DNA from: Ligustrum vulgare
Taxonomy: Eukaryota > Streptophyta > Magnoliopsida > Lamiales > Oleaceae
Length of the DNA: 64,000 nt
Assembly (NCBI GenBank): GCA_963555705.1
Contig: OY743169.1
Location: forward strand, 9,982,014 to 10,046,013
Direction: 5' to 3'
Part shown: positions 24,762-34,728 of the stretch, in pieces
How positions within the stretch are numbered: position 1 is the first letter of the stretch
Layout: the number at the start of each line of letters is the position of its first letter
The notes under the pieces: generated by a model
The model's database searches: none
Seen by the model: the letters and a program-made list of their open reading frames with translations, nothing else
Told to the model about the DNA's origin: nothing
Made by a program: the position numbers and the translations under genes

Positions 24762-25349
24762 TGAAATGGGAGATTTGTTGAATTAGCCGTGTCAAATATG
24801 TTGTTTTTCAAAATGCCAATTTTTGCAAGTTGTCTTTATTACACTTGGGGTGTGTTGTTTAATGAAGGAAAATATTTTTTTTATTTCTTTTTTTATTGAC
24901 AATTTTTTATGTAAAAGATTTTTTAAGTACAAGTAAATAATCCATGTTTTAATTAATTTTCTTTTAAATATTTTTTCTAACTTTAGATGAGAAAATAAAA
25001 GATGAAAATATTTTCCTTTTTCTTTTCCATCTTTCATCAAACATACCCTTAGGGTGTGTTTGATTAGATATATTTTCAAGGAAAAAGTTTTCTATTTTTT
25101 TTTTGTTTGATTGAAAAATTTGCATGAAAAATATTTTCTTGGTACAAACATTTAATGCACAACTATAGTCAATTTCTTGAAAAACATTTTCTTACCGTTT
25201 TGGTAAGAAAATTATCATGGAAAAGGAAAATATTTTCATTTGCCTTTTCATTGTTGAATCAAACATAGCCTTAATACTTAATGAAGTGAATTGTTCTTTT
25301 TTGCAAAGTATATCCCTTAATTTAGTTAGATTGATTTTATTCAGCACTT
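24762..25349. other. SUVH4 upstream region with two adjacent MITEs (family D)
   Basis: Between the SUVH4 5' exon and the viral copy lie two AT-rich elements, about 24842-25053 and 25053-25275. Both have GTGTTTGAT-type left ends and ATCAAACATA-type right ends (AGGGTGTGTTTGATTAG at 25053; TTGAATCAAACATAGCC at 25256). No clear TATA box is seen between 24762 and 24842, so the native promoter is either very short or interrupted by these elements. Confidence 0.55.
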
Positions 25350-25385
25350 TTAATTATATTTATATTTTTTAAGTTTTTAAGTTTT

Positions 25386-26455
25386 CTAAAAAATTCTATA
25401 TTTTGATAATTTTTCAAAAGATTTAGGATAGTCTTTTTTAGTTATATATCTTAACGTTATTCCTTTTGAAATTTCTTTTTCTATATCTTCGTATTTTTCT
25501 ATAATTTTATGGACTGTATTTATATTTTTTACTGTTTCAACATAATCAAATTCTATTCTATTTAAGTAAGCATGATCAATATCGTCGTATATATTTTTCA
25601 ATTTAGCAGAATGTATATTTTTGGATTTTTCAGCAATAGCTAATAAAAATGAAATATCATTATTTTCTAAATACAGTTTATGATCATAATTATTAGAAGT
25701 TAATGCTTATGGAGTATCCGTAAATTATCATGTTGATAAATTATTATACAAATTTTTTTTGTATAAGTTCATTATTTGATCTAGTAGAATACAATAATTT
25801 ACAATATATTGTTCGTATTTTTCTAAAAGCCTATTATATTCTTCAGAAGATATATTTTCATTTTCCATTTGATATTTAATATCTTCCATTTTATCTTTCA
25901 ATTTTTTCAAATGGTTATCTAGTCCTTCTATTATATATCATGACATTAGGTTTGGACTGTATTTGTCATAATTTTATTTTCTAAATTTATTTTAAGTTGT
26001 AATATATCAGAATAATTTATAATATATCGATCATAATTTTCTGAAAGTATATAATATTGTTCAGATGATTCATCTATATATATTAATTGAGATATAATAT
26101 TATCTATTTTTTCCCTAATTTTTCTAACAAATTGTCTAATCTTTTGATAGTATATACAGGTATATTATAAACACAGAGGTAAATAATTTATAAAGTTTCA
26201 AGTAACTTTTCAAATTCTATCAGTGTTTGAAAATTGATAATATTTATATCAACCATGATATCTATGCTTGGTTCAAATGGTATATTATATTTTGAAATAT
26301 TTTTTCTTTCTTTTTTCTAATTTATCAATTATATCTTGAATATCTCGTATTACTATTGATCTTACAGTACCTTCGGCAAAGTTTTCTATCAAATTTTTTT
26401 TAAAACTTTTTAATAACTCTTGTGATGTATAATGTTGTTCTTGGTATCCTATTTT
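25386..26455 (-). pseudogene. Pararetrovirus ORF block after the promoter, coiled-coil type, broken
   Basis: After the 26457-26903 ORF the frame continues with Lys/Glu/Ile-rich helical segments, for example MEDIKYQMENENISSEEYN (about 25880) and KNINTVHKIIEKYEDIEKE (about 25530), interrupted by several stops and shifts. Coiled-coil proteins of this kind occur in several caulimovirids. I cannot assign a named function. The block ends near 25350, where host or MITE sequence begins. Confidence 0.45.
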
Positions 26456-26456
26456 A

Positions 26457-26903
26457 TCAATTTTTAATATTCTTTTTAACTTTATATGGACCTCTCTTAT
26501 ATCTAGGTTTTTTCATGGTACAATTTCTTTCGTTCACGATATCAAAATTTTCAAAAATGGCAAAGAAAAATTCGTCTCTTCCATCACTGTCATAATTTAT
26601 TATAGGATCATAATCATTATCACTACTAAATACATGCTCTAAATACAATTCATTATTCATTTCAGTATTATCACTATCAAGCCAAAAGTAAATAATTGAT
26701 TTTGTAATTTCTAATCCTAATAATCTTTTTAATGTTGGAAAGATTACTGACAAACATGGCATATAAATATGATATAACTTTTTTATTTCATTATTTGGTC
26801 TAATAAATTGTTTATGCATGAATAAATGTTCAATTATGCTACGATATTCATCCTTATAAGAACTGTTTTGATAATTAAACTTAATAATTTTGAATTCTGT
26901 CAC
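26457..26903 (-). CDS. Pararetrovirus first ORF downstream of the genomic promoter, function unknown
   Basis: 148 codons open, starting MTEFKIIKFNYQNSSY and ending in a basic tail PRYKRGPYKVKKNIKN. Acidic stretches (DSDNTEMNNE, SSDNDYDPI) sit in the middle. It is the first long frame after the predicted transcript start, about 430 nt downstream. I recognise no domain. It is probably a virus-derived relic rather than a host gene; the same region continues in broken frames. Confidence 0.45.
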   Translation of the reverse strand: MTEFKIIKFNYQNSSYKDEYRSIIEHLFMHKQFIRPNNEIKKLYHIYMPCLSVIFPTLKRLLGLEITKSIIYFWLDSDNTEMNNELYLEHVFSSDNDYDPIINYDSDGRDEFFFAIFENFDIVNERNCTMKKPRYKRGPYKVKKNIKN

Positions 26904-27232
26904 GTTAAAAACTCTTCTTCCTCCTTATTCCGTAAAGATAGATATATTAAGAATACTAACCTCTTTTCCTGTTCTCAATATCTTTGTATTTTCCTTCTAT
27001 TGTTAGTGACCTTCAGGCTTATATGTTTCTGCTCAACACCCGTCAATGGCCTCATGCCTTCATGGGTTATTAGCTAAACCTGGATATATGCCTTCGTTGT
27101 ATAACCTTTTAGATGGAAAATATTTTAGGACAGAGTGTAGGGAATTTTCTTAATAATATATCTTCTCTTTGGAAGTAGGATTTAGAAGACAGAAACTTAG
27201 AAACTCATATCTTTTTATAAAATGGTTGGAAT

Positions 27233-27238
27233 TTTATT
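27233..27238 (-). terminator. Viral poly(A) signal AATAAA
   Basis: AATAAA on the minus strand about 125 nt downstream of the TATA box. In caulimovirids the signal is passed once near the RNA start and used at the end of the circle, which gives terminal redundancy (known); this spacing fits that. Confidence 0.7.
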
Positions 27239-27329
27239 GATTCAAAGAGGATTGGTACAAGACTTTGGTATGAGAATTTTTTCAGAAACAAGATTTCTTT
27301 GGCTTTCTCACAAGTTGAATGCTCAAGTG

Positions 27330-27600
27330 ATCTCTTCCTTTTTCCTAACCTAAAAGCTTCTATTTATAATACTACATGAAATACAATTTCGTCATTGCTT
27401 ACATCATGGGTTTCAATAATCAAACTCAATAATTTACATCATAGGGACACATGTCCCTCCATTATCTTCACATGGCTACATTATAGGGACACCTATCCCT
27501 CCATTATTTTCAGTCTTCACATGATCTCTACATAGTGCTACCTTGTTTCATTAAAGCAGATTACATCTTATCTTCATCTTTGTTGGCATCTCAAAAGTAG
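27330..27600 (-). promoter_or_regulatory. Pararetrovirus genomic RNA promoter
   Basis: Minus-strand TATAAATA at 27361-27368 is preceded about 25 nt upstream by TGACG (27390-27394, as-1-like). Further upstream is a two-copy repeat (27433-27523), each copy holding AGGGACA...TGTCCCT-like dyads and CTCCATTAT. Layout and position match caulimovirid 35S-type promoters. Confidence 0.75.
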
Positions 27601-27710
27601 CTTCCACCTATCCATCAATTCTAATGGCGTGTGGGGCAATTCCTGGCTATACACGATTCTTGTAGAGTTGTAAATCTTCCATTGATCTGATGTCTATCAA
27701 ACTTGTCAAT

Positions 27711-28713
27711 TTATTCTTTTAAGATGGTTGATTTTTCCTTGCCTCCATTAGTGACAAGAGTCCATTGTTCATATTGATATAAGCATTTGGATTTTTTCTC
27801 ATACAATTTTTTTGCAATGTTATAGAAGACTTTTATCCCTAACACTCTGCGGGATCTGAACCATGACCTTGTAATATTTGGTACAGGCTTGGTATTTTTT
27901 CCATTTGAAAATTTGAAAATTTTGAGCAACATATCCAATTGTGATAATATGTTCAGTAGGATAATACATCCTTCCATCAATTTCAGGATTGATTGAATAA
28001 AATTTTAAATATATAGGTCTTCCTTGTGCGAATTTTTAAATTTCTCCTTTTAATAAATCATCAAATTTTTCAATCTCTTTCAAGTCTTTCCCTGGGTAGA
28101 TAAGATCCAAAAATCCATAATCTGCTGCCATTTTTGTCATAACGGGATCTCCTCCATGAGTAACGATTAATCGTGGGTATACATGATCTCCAGATGAAAT
28201 GTAATAACAATCACATTCTTGGAGTTCATGTATAACTTTAGCAGTAGTTTTTTATTCGTCTTCTTTTGGTAAAAAAGGGGAATCATCTTTCTCTTCAGCA
28301 CGAATTTTAATTATCCTTGTATGTTCGTCTTTGGCATTGATTGTTACTTTTTGAGAACTTGTTTCATTTATGACCACCTTCTTTGGTCTTAGACTTGGTT
28401 CATCTCTTTTTATTTTTGGTCCACCACTGCTTCCAGAGGAAGTACCTGTTTGTATTGTATCTGTTGGTAAATTTGGTAAAACCTGTTTGGTATTTAACGA
28501 CTTGAATAGTGATTCAATTTCGCTAACTATGTCGCTCAATTGTTTGGTATATTTGGTATGAGAGACAGAAAGTTCCATCAACAATTTAGCATTTTGTTGG
28601 AGGTATTCTGTCGTCTGTTCAATTCCATCTTTTATATTATCAGCTTCCTCTATGAGGAAGTTCATTCGCACTCTGGCGTCCATTAATGAATATTTAATAT
28701 CATCCGTCTGCAA
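27711..28713 (-). pseudogene. Pararetrovirus ORF downstream of RNase H (transactivator position), broken
   Basis: An open stretch (28252-28713, MDARVRMNFLIEEAD near its start) has a coiled-coil-like N-terminus and a Ser/Gly/Lys-rich middle. A stop lies at 28252, and homologous-looking text continues in other frames (HELQECDCYYISSGDHVYPR near 28225; GRPIYLKFYSINPEIDGRMY near 28015) down to 27711. It sits between RNase H and the promoter, where caulimoviruses encode the transactivator/viroplasmin. The assignment rests on position only; I see no diagnostic motif. Confidence 0.45.
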
Positions 28714-31700
28714 ATTCTATATTTCTGCTTAGAGAAGCTGCAAGATAATTATTGACACATTTAATATGAATTATATCAAAATTATAAAATGTCAAATAAG
28801 CTTGTCATCTATGGAGCCTCCTATATTGAGGTTCTGATGGTAATTTATTTTTAACTAAGCCTGCAACTTGAGAATTATCAGTTTCAACAATGAATTTTTT
28901 GGATAATAAAAATAATGAAAACTTTTTTATCCCTCTGATAATTGCCAACAATTCCTTTTCATGGGTAGTATAATTTATTTCTACTTGGTTAAACGTTCCA
29001 CTGGAATATCTGCAAATTTTATTAAGATCTGTTTTTAATATTGCTGCTCAATATTTATTGAGGCATCATTATTGACAATTAGATTATCTTTTTCATCTGG
29101 TAATTTTAATTTTGGTAAGTTTTTGCATTCTTCCTTTAGTGATTTGACAATTTCTGTATGTTCATCGTTCAATCCTTTGGTATTTGTTTTTCTAAGTAAA
29201 ATCTAATTTTATGTTTATTTTTTGAGAGATTTTCAATAAATCATTCTGCATAATTTAAACATCCTAAAAAATTTTGTATTTGTTCTTTAGATTCTAATTT
29301 ATTTGGAAAACTTTCTATCTTTTTAGATATATGGGTTTGTAATTTTATTCCTTTTTTATCTATTGATAATTCAAGAAAATCAATATCTTGTTTTTCTATT
29401 ATAGCTTTATTTTTTGAAAGAACAATTCATTCTTTTTTGCATTCATTTATAAATTTTATCAAATGGTTTCTATGTTCATCTCTATTATTAAAACATATCA
29501 ATACATCATCAACTTAGACAATTAAGAATTTATTAAAATTTCTAAATATGTTATTCATTCTTCTTTGATATATTTGTGGTGCATTTTTTAAACCAAATGG
29601 CATAACCATCCATTCATACTTACCTTGGGGTGTACTAAATGTTGTTTATTGAATACTATCTTCTTTCATTTTTACTTATCAAAATCCTGATTTGCAATCA
29701 AATTTAGAATAATATTGTTTTCCTTTTGCAAGATTTATTAATACTTCTTTATTTGGTAAAAGTATCCATCAAATTTGGTATATTTGTTTAATTATTTATA
29801 ATTTATCACCATTCTAGTTTTTCATCTTTTTTGTTCAGAATGTTTCCTTAACATAAAAGTTGGACTACTATGGGGTCTATTACTATGCCTGATTAATTTT
29901 TTGTTAAGCAATTATTTATTTGAGTTTTGAATTTTTGTGTATCTTGTATGGTATACATCATTGGTCTAACTCTTATAATAACATTTCTGTTAGTTCTACT
30001 TTGGCTTTTGGATGATGTGGTTTCCAAAATAATAATGGATTTTCTCCACAATTTTTTTCTAATTGATCAATGATTTTTTCCATGCTTGTTTTTATGTTTG
30101 TTTTCAAGACTTTTTTATACATTATTCTTTTATTTTTTATATCATTTTGTTGGTTTTTTGTCCCATTTATCACCACGCTGTGTTGACTGAACTCTGTAAG
30201 GTTTAAATTCTCTTAGTATTTTTAGTAAATGTCCACAAGGTGTTTGTAACATTATCATGTAATTATTTTGTTTATAATATTGAAATTGTTGTATAAAGTC
30301 ATTTTCAAGTAATATATCACATCCTAATTTGTTATAATTATATATTTTGTTTACAACTATTTGTTTACTTCCAAGTATTATATCAAGTTTATCAGCACTA
30401 TTAATTATTTGAGTAATTTCTCATGTTCCTCCTGTAATTTTTATCTTTCCATTAGTATTCCATGATTTTATTAAAAAACTTTTGAATATTGTTATATCAC
30501 TTTCTGTGTCAATTAATGCACAGGTTGTTTTATTTGTTTCAACAATGGTAACTTATATATAAACAGCTAATGGAAAACTTATTTGGTTATTCATTTATTC
30601 AGCTTTCTTACATAGTATAGTTTGATCATTATGGGTTATGTATAATCCTTCACGTTTTATACTATAATCTTCCAATCCATTTAGGAAACTCATTCCTAAC
30701 ATTAAATGAGGGTTTACCATACTATTATCTATATGACATGGTACTAAGAGATTTATTCCTCCTATTTTTATTGGTACTTTAACTTCTAGTTCAGTAATAT
30801 GTAATTGTCCGTCAAAATTTATATATCTATACAGATCAGTTCTATGAGATGTTAATCCTTTATTCCCGTTTGAAGTTATATATTCACTAGCTCCTGTATC
30901 AATTAATATATTTGATTATTTTACATGTTATTTTCCATTGAAATATTCACCTTCTATTTTCATATTTCCAACATTTCTATTTCTATTTCTAGATATTCTT
31001 TTTGTAATATTTTAACTTTCTTTTTGCTACAATCATGGCTTATATGCCCCATTTCTCCACAGTTCCAACATTTGTATTGAATTTTGTCTTTCTTATAAGT
31101 TCTATTTTTCTATTTTTTTATTTGAATTATATCTTCTTTTGTAATATATTCTCTTAGGTTTTATATATTTTTTCTTAAAATTTCTGAATTTTTTAAATTT
31201 TCTTTTATTATTTTTCTTCTTTCGGGGTTACATCTCCATTGGGTAGGTTTTTCCATATCTTCACAACATATTCTAGTTAATTTTTCTGATTTTTTTAATA
31301 ATCGTCTTTGTTGACATATATATGCCAATCTTTCAAATAGAAATTTTATCATTGATCCTAATGTTTTAGGTATTCCAGGGTTATCTCTGATAAATTTTTT
31401 AAATTCTATTTTAAAGTATATTCCCCACGAACCTAGTAATTTATTGTAATACATGTCTCTGTATACTTCCTTTTTCTCTAATTGATTATGTTTCAGCATT
31501 ACTTATCCAATTTTCTCCTAAAAATCCATCCGCAATATAATCTACTAACTTTTATATACCTTTTCTATCTGATTTTATCGATTATGTTTGTACATTTTTT
31601 CTTATTAATGCTTTCGTATCACTACTTATTCCTTCCCACCAATTTCTAACATATCCTTCAAAAGATGCTACTAAAAAATCTATCATTCTTTCAGTATTTT

Positions 31701-32013
31701 TCCATGTATCATCTTTATTGTATAAGTAGAACAATATCATTGAATCTGCTCAAGTTAATAAGGCTTTTTTAGTATCTATTTTACAATCCAAATATAGTTT
31801 TGTTCCTCCATGGTTAATAGGTTTATCATAATTATTATTTGGTTCAAATTTATCTTTATATTTATTCCCTTTAGGTGGTTATCTATCTCTAATTCTATCA
31901 TAATATTGTCGGTGTGGTTTACTATATAAAGGTGCATAACTTTCATCTGAATTTGGTAATTCTTGTTTGGAAGTTCCTATTGGAGCTGGGCTAGGTGCTC
32001 CTTTGGTATTCAT
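28700..32013 (-). pseudogene. Pararetrovirus capsid-protease-RT-RNase H polyprotein, broken
   Basis: From a possible start at 32013: capsid-type region with FEGYVRNWWEGIS (about 31650) and a helical C-terminus (31161-31499), then the CCHC knuckle CWNCGEMGHISHDC (31024-31083). The protease site LIDTGASEYITS is near 30900. RT has WMVMPFGLKNAPQ near 29610, and the catalytic stretch reads *VDDVLIC near 29505, with a stop codon in the position normally held by Tyr. RNase H has YTTHEKELLAIIRGIKKF near 28970 and ends at 28700. At least ten stops or frameshifts are visible. It is not capable of making a polymerase. Confidence 0.85.
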
Positions 32014-32231
32014 TAAAATTTTCTATACTTAATTGGACAAAATTTTCTATAAGCAAATCTAATTCTTCATTCATTTTTATCTTGTTCTTCTTCAGTTTTT
32101 TCTTCACCTTTTAGTTTCCCTAAAGTTTTTTCTATGGATTTTTGTAATTCTAATTCTTCTTCTAGTATTTTTGGTAATATATTTTTTCTAAATTCATCAT
32201 CCATACTTCCCGCTTTTATTATAATTTTTTC

Positions 32232-33447
32232 TTACTCAAAGTGTTTCTTTCCTATTCTAAGTATTTCTTTTTCTATGAGTTTTTTGTCTATTTTCTTATC
32301 TTTGTTTTTATTTTTTTCTTTGAATTCTCTAATTTCTAGTTTTAGTAAATTTATATCATTTATTACTTCTTTTAATTCATTTTTTACTTCTTGAACATCA
32401 CTTATTAATGATTTTATTAATATCATTATATATCTTCAATATATTCACTTATTGACATTTTATACTTTTGGTTTAGAAGTTTTGGTTTTTTATACCTTAA
32501 ATAATCTGTCATACATATCATCTATTTTTATTTCTAATTTTTTGATTTTTTCTTCTATTAATATTATTCTTTAGTTATCGTTTTTCCCTATTTTCTCATT
32601 TAACTTATCTATTTTTTCTATGATTATTTCAATTTTATCTTGATTAATTAATTCTCCTGGCTTTCTTTGGAATTCTTTCAATATTTCTTCATCTATATTT
32701 TTAACTTCTCCTATCATATCTTTTAATTTTTTAAATTGTATTCTTAGTTTATTTTGAATATTTTGTAATTTTTCTTTGATATTCATATCTTGTATATTTA
32801 ACTGTTGTAATTCTTCAATAGCCAATTTATCTTGTATGTTTATATTTTTATATGTTTGCCATAAAAAGGCACTTATCCACTTTAACTGCATATTAAGAAA
32901 TCCATCAGATTCTCCCCATGAGCTTAATGGCTAAAACATAGTTGTACTGACTCCTTTTATTTGGTATGATCCTACAGGAAGTCTAATATTTTTTATTACT
33001 TGTTTTTCAAATTTTATTTCTGGGAATTCTGTTATTAAATTCTTTCTCTGGTATGCTCAACTTCTAATCTTAGTTTTGTATCATATTTTACTTCTCTACA
33101 TATCATTATATTATATTCGCAAAATTCTTCAATTGATCTTAGCATTATTTTATTTATTGTGCTCTATAATGTTTTATGTAGTATTTCATTTCTCCAGTTA
33201 TATCATATTTTTCCATATTGATTTTTTCCTTGTTGTTTAGAATCATAAGTATATTAGGTAATTGCTTTAGAATTATATTAAAGTATTTTCTTTTATTTTC
33301 TAATGATTTTAATCTTAGGAATCATTTTCTTTTTTATATTTCTTTCTTCTATCACTTGATCTAACAGATTTCCTCTTTGCTCTGTTATTGAATCTAATTT
33401 TTCATTTGTTTTCATATCTAGATATTTGATTAATAAATGATCTCCTC
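32232..33447 (-). pseudogene. Pararetrovirus 5' ORF block, helical proteins, broken
   Basis: Contains open segments 32571-32891 (KEKLQNIQNKLRIQFKKLK) and 32232-32426 (Lys/Glu-rich heptads) plus shorter broken frames (NIRLPVGSYQIKGVS near 33000). A movement protein and a virion-associated coiled-coil protein are expected between primer site and capsid in this family, but I cannot separate or name them here. Confidence 0.45.
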
Positions 33448-33704
33448 TATGATAATCCATTTCTATAATTTTTATATAATTCTTCTAGCATGTCTTTGTG
33501 GATTAAATCTAATATTTCGTTTATGATAAAATCTTCATTTATTATATCGAAATTTATTAGATCATATATATCTCTTCTTATATCTTTGTCTAAATCTTTT
33601 AGAGTTCTCAAGATTTCTATTTTATAATTATTGGGTAGTATTAATATATGCATAATCATAAATCTTGGTGTATATATTATGTATTTATTTTTATTTTTTG
33701 TCAT
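33447..33704 (-). pseudogene. First pararetrovirus ORF after the primer site
   Basis: An open frame that starts in practice at MTKNKNKYIIYTPRF (about 33704) and runs to 33447 (KNYRNGLS). No known motif is seen. It is followed by a second short open frame in another phase (MDYHRGDHLLIKYLD at about 33461), which suggests a frameshift. Confidence 0.4.
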
Positions 33705-33734
33705 ATAATATTTATCTTTTTTGATCTGCCATAT

Positions 33735-33747
33735 GGCTCTGATACCA
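33735..33747 (-). other. Pararetrovirus tRNA-Met primer binding site
   Basis: Minus strand reads TGGTATCAGAGCC, the exact initiator tRNA-Met complement used by Caulimoviridae for minus-strand synthesis. It marks the right end of the recognisable viral sequence. Confidence 0.85.
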
Positions 33748-33779
33748 AACTGAGGGGTGCTACTATGAGCGAACAAAAA

Positions 33780-34386
33780 TCAATTAAAATCATGTATAGA
33801 AAAAATATAAGGATTGAGTGGTAGTTTTTAAAATCTTGATGTCTATAGTTGAAATGTTATGTGTAAGGGTATTTTTGGTAGTTCCTAATGTTTAAGGCTA
33901 TTTTTAAAAGGTATAAAATTGTTTGGGTATTTTCAAAAATTGGTAAGTTTATAAGGGAATTTTCCTTATATTCCTTGCAATGAAAAATGTGTCGTATATA
34001 TTGTAGGTAGTGTAGCGACTGTAAATATGGGCCCGAGTGACATGGCATGCTAGTTAGGGTCCGTTCGGTTGGCAATTTAAAATGACAAAGATTGTCCAAA
34101 TTAATTTACACAATTTCTCAGATCATTTTTTAACCACACACATTTTCTCTCTTCAATTTTTAACCACACATCTTACCTAGAAAACTCAAATAAATCAAAA
34201 TTCTAATTCTAATTCCCTTAAAATTGTCGCTGAACACGGCCTTAGAGGAAATTATAGCCCAACAGGTTTTTGATATCAACAATTTAAAAAACAAGTTTGT
34301 AAGTTTTTAGTACAATAATCAAGTGATAATTCATCTTTAAAATATTAATTAATAATATTACCTCAAATCATACCTACCTACCTACC
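33780..34386. other. Spacer with a MITE
   Basis: AT-rich sequence without coding evidence. A family B-like MITE occupies about 34057-34247 (GGTCCGTTCGGTTGGC at the left, GCTGAACACGGCC at the right, core TTTTTAACCACACAC). Short CTAC repeats just before 34387 were the target of the copia insertion. Confidence 0.5.
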
Positions 34387-34709
34387 AGTTAAAATACAAG
34401 AAGAAGGAGAAGAGGACTGAAATGCACATTGTATAATACTTGTGGCCTTACAGATATAAAGGAAAAGACACATTAAACTAGTTAAAAGGGGAACTCACGT
34501 GTCTTTCCTTCAATAAACATGTTGTCACCTTCCAAACCATAATCATGTGCAACCCATATGTAAATGATGAATCGTAGCTTCTAGGTTAGCGAATAACAAA
34601 CTTCTGTTAAAATTACCTGATGTATGTGTTGGTTTGTGCACTATAAAAGCACCACTACTGTAAACTATTTAGTAACTTTTGAATAGATAAGAAATCAATT
34701 TCTGAAACT
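34387..34709 (+). repeat. Copia 5' LTR
   Basis: 323 bp, starting AGTTAAAATACAAG and ending CTGAAACT directly before the primer site. A CACTATAAAA TATA-like box lies near 34640. Confidence 0.9.
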
Positions 34710-34721
34710 TGGTATCAGAGC
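34710..34721 (+). other. Copia tRNA-Met primer binding site
   Basis: TGGTATCAGAGC immediately follows the 5' LTR. Confidence 0.9.
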
Positions 34722-34728
34722 TTCTGCA

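Larger units (their letters stand above)
25350..33770 (-). mobile_element. Endogenous pararetrovirus (Caulimoviridae), decayed, about 8.4 kb
   Basis: Very AT-rich, with an A-rich sense strand running right to left. In transcription order: a tRNA-Met primer site at 33735-33747, ORFs with charged helical proteins, capsid with CCHC knuckle, protease, RT, RNase H, a further ORF, a genomic-RNA promoter (about 27600-27330), leader, and more ORFs to about 25350. There is no integrase and no LTR, which separates it from retrotransposons. Its length is close to a whole caulimovirid genome (7-9 kb, known), so a copy linearised at the primer site is the simplest reading. Stops and frameshifts are frequent. 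The genus is unresolved; a separate ORF between RNase H and the promoter resembles caulimovirus, cavemovirus or solendovirus layouts. Confidence 0.85.

Noticed and set aside
24264..24764. 166-codon plus-strand frame opposite SUVH4 exon 1
   Set aside because: Antisense shadow of a real coding exon.
25350..33770. LTR retrotransposon interpretation of the RT-bearing block
   Set aside because: No integrase and no repeated ends, while capsid knuckle, primer site and 35S-type promoter fit Caulimoviridae.
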